Assembly (NCBI GenBank): GCA_937885235.1
Contig: CAKZZK010000141.1
Coordinates: 1 to 15,326, forward strand
Source: an uncultured Treponema sp.
Lineage (GTDB): Bacteria; Spirochaetota; Spirochaetia; Treponematales; Treponemataceae
Direction: 5' to 3'
Length of the DNA: 15,326 nt
The first letter of the stretch is position 1. Each line of letters begins with the position of its first letter. The position numbers were made by a program, and so were the translations under genes. Of the stretch, positions 15,183 through 15,326 are shown in pieces. Below the pieces are notes generated by a model. The model was not told where the DNA came from and did no database searches. It saw only the letters and a program-made list of their open reading frames with translations.

Positions 15183-15191
15183 AGTATACCA
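15183..15191 (-). promoter_or_regulatory. extended -10 promoter of dapL
   Basis: On the minus strand TGG directly precedes TATACT (TATACT at 15183-15188), forming an extended -10; no convincing -35 is present, which extended -10 promoters can tolerate. The predicted start near 15176 leaves only about 3 nt before the ATG. Confidence 0.5.
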
Positions 15192-15238
15192 TATTGGTGG
15201 GGATATATCTAGTACGCTTTTAGACGCGGGCGCGCTGC

Positions 15239-15326
15239 TTAGCGGCGCGGCAGAGTTACGGTGAATTCTGCCCAGGAGCCGTATGCGCTTGCAACGGAGA
15301 TGGTGCCGCCGTGCGCCTGTACGATG
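15239..15326 (-). CDS. sensor histidine kinase, C-terminal end (partial)
   Basis: Only the last 28 codons and a TAA stop lie in the window. The peptide IVQAHGGTISVASAYGS followed by WAEFTVTLPRR is the end of a HATPase_c ATP-binding domain: the HGG turn, then the final strand ending in TLP. In most histidine kinases the turn before the last strand is GxGxxF; here it is GSWAEF. The input domain, kinase type and partner regulator lie outside the window. A GC-rich 8-bp hairpin spans the stop codon (15231-15249) but has no T run. Confidence 0.75.
   Translation of the reverse strand, partial: IVQAHGGTISVASAYGSWAEFTVTLPRR

Noticed and set aside
15231..15249. 8-bp GC-rich hairpin over the histidine-kinase stop as a terminator
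   Set aside because: No T run follows it on the minus strand, and the stem is built from Arg-rich codons at the gene end; it may slow polymerase but is not a supported intrinsic terminator.

Overview
The window fits the chromosome of a spirochaete, most likely a Treponema. The strongest evidence is the cheA - cheW(CheR-like) - cheX - cheY operon. That gene order, the CheW protein carrying a CheR-like tail, and a CheA with an enlarged P3 region are known together from treponemes. A YD/RHS fragment of treponemal type, a predicted beta-barrel outer-membrane protein and LL-diaminopimelate aminotransferase agree with this. Nearly all genes lie on the minus strand; only the outer-membrane protein gene and a doubtful transposase fragment are on plus.

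Layout: (1) 1-2000 is an AT-rich accessory patch. It holds a possible IS1-like fragment, an unrecognised membrane-anchored protein, a broken piece of an RHS/YD-repeat gene, and a secreted protein or lipoprotein ending in an NADase-type glycan-binding domain. (2) 2007-3830 is argS. (3) 3888-7252 is a CUT1-type sugar ABC importer operon (binding lipoprotein, then two permeases, no ATPase gene), with a good promoter, an intercistronic stem-loop and a terminator. (4) 7313-7480 is a tRNA-Val(GAC) gene with its terminator and a sigma70-type promoter embedded in a 40-bp near-palindrome. (5) 7485-12383 is the chemotaxis core operon. (6) 12567-13856 is a divergent outer-membrane protein gene. (7) 13860-13917 is a dense terminator region serving both converging genes. 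(8) 13947-15191 is dapL. (9) 15239-15326 is the last 28 codons of a sensor histidine kinase that continues beyond the window.

The genes do not form one pathway. The che operon supplies the signal-transduction core of chemotaxis: kinase, coupling protein, phosphatase and response regulator. The importer takes up an unidentified carbohydrate or oligosaccharide. dapL makes LL-2,6-diaminopimelate for lysine and/or cell wall.

The most unusual pattern is in translation starts. argS, cheA and dapL lack a usable Shine-Dalgarno sequence, and each has a sigma70-type -10 box so close upstream that transcription should begin at, or within about 3 nt of, the ATG. The other nine complete protein genes have recognisable Shine-Dalgarno sequences. 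This suggests leaderless mRNAs for a subset of housekeeping genes. I found no CRISPR array, no intact insertion sequence, and no certain new system.
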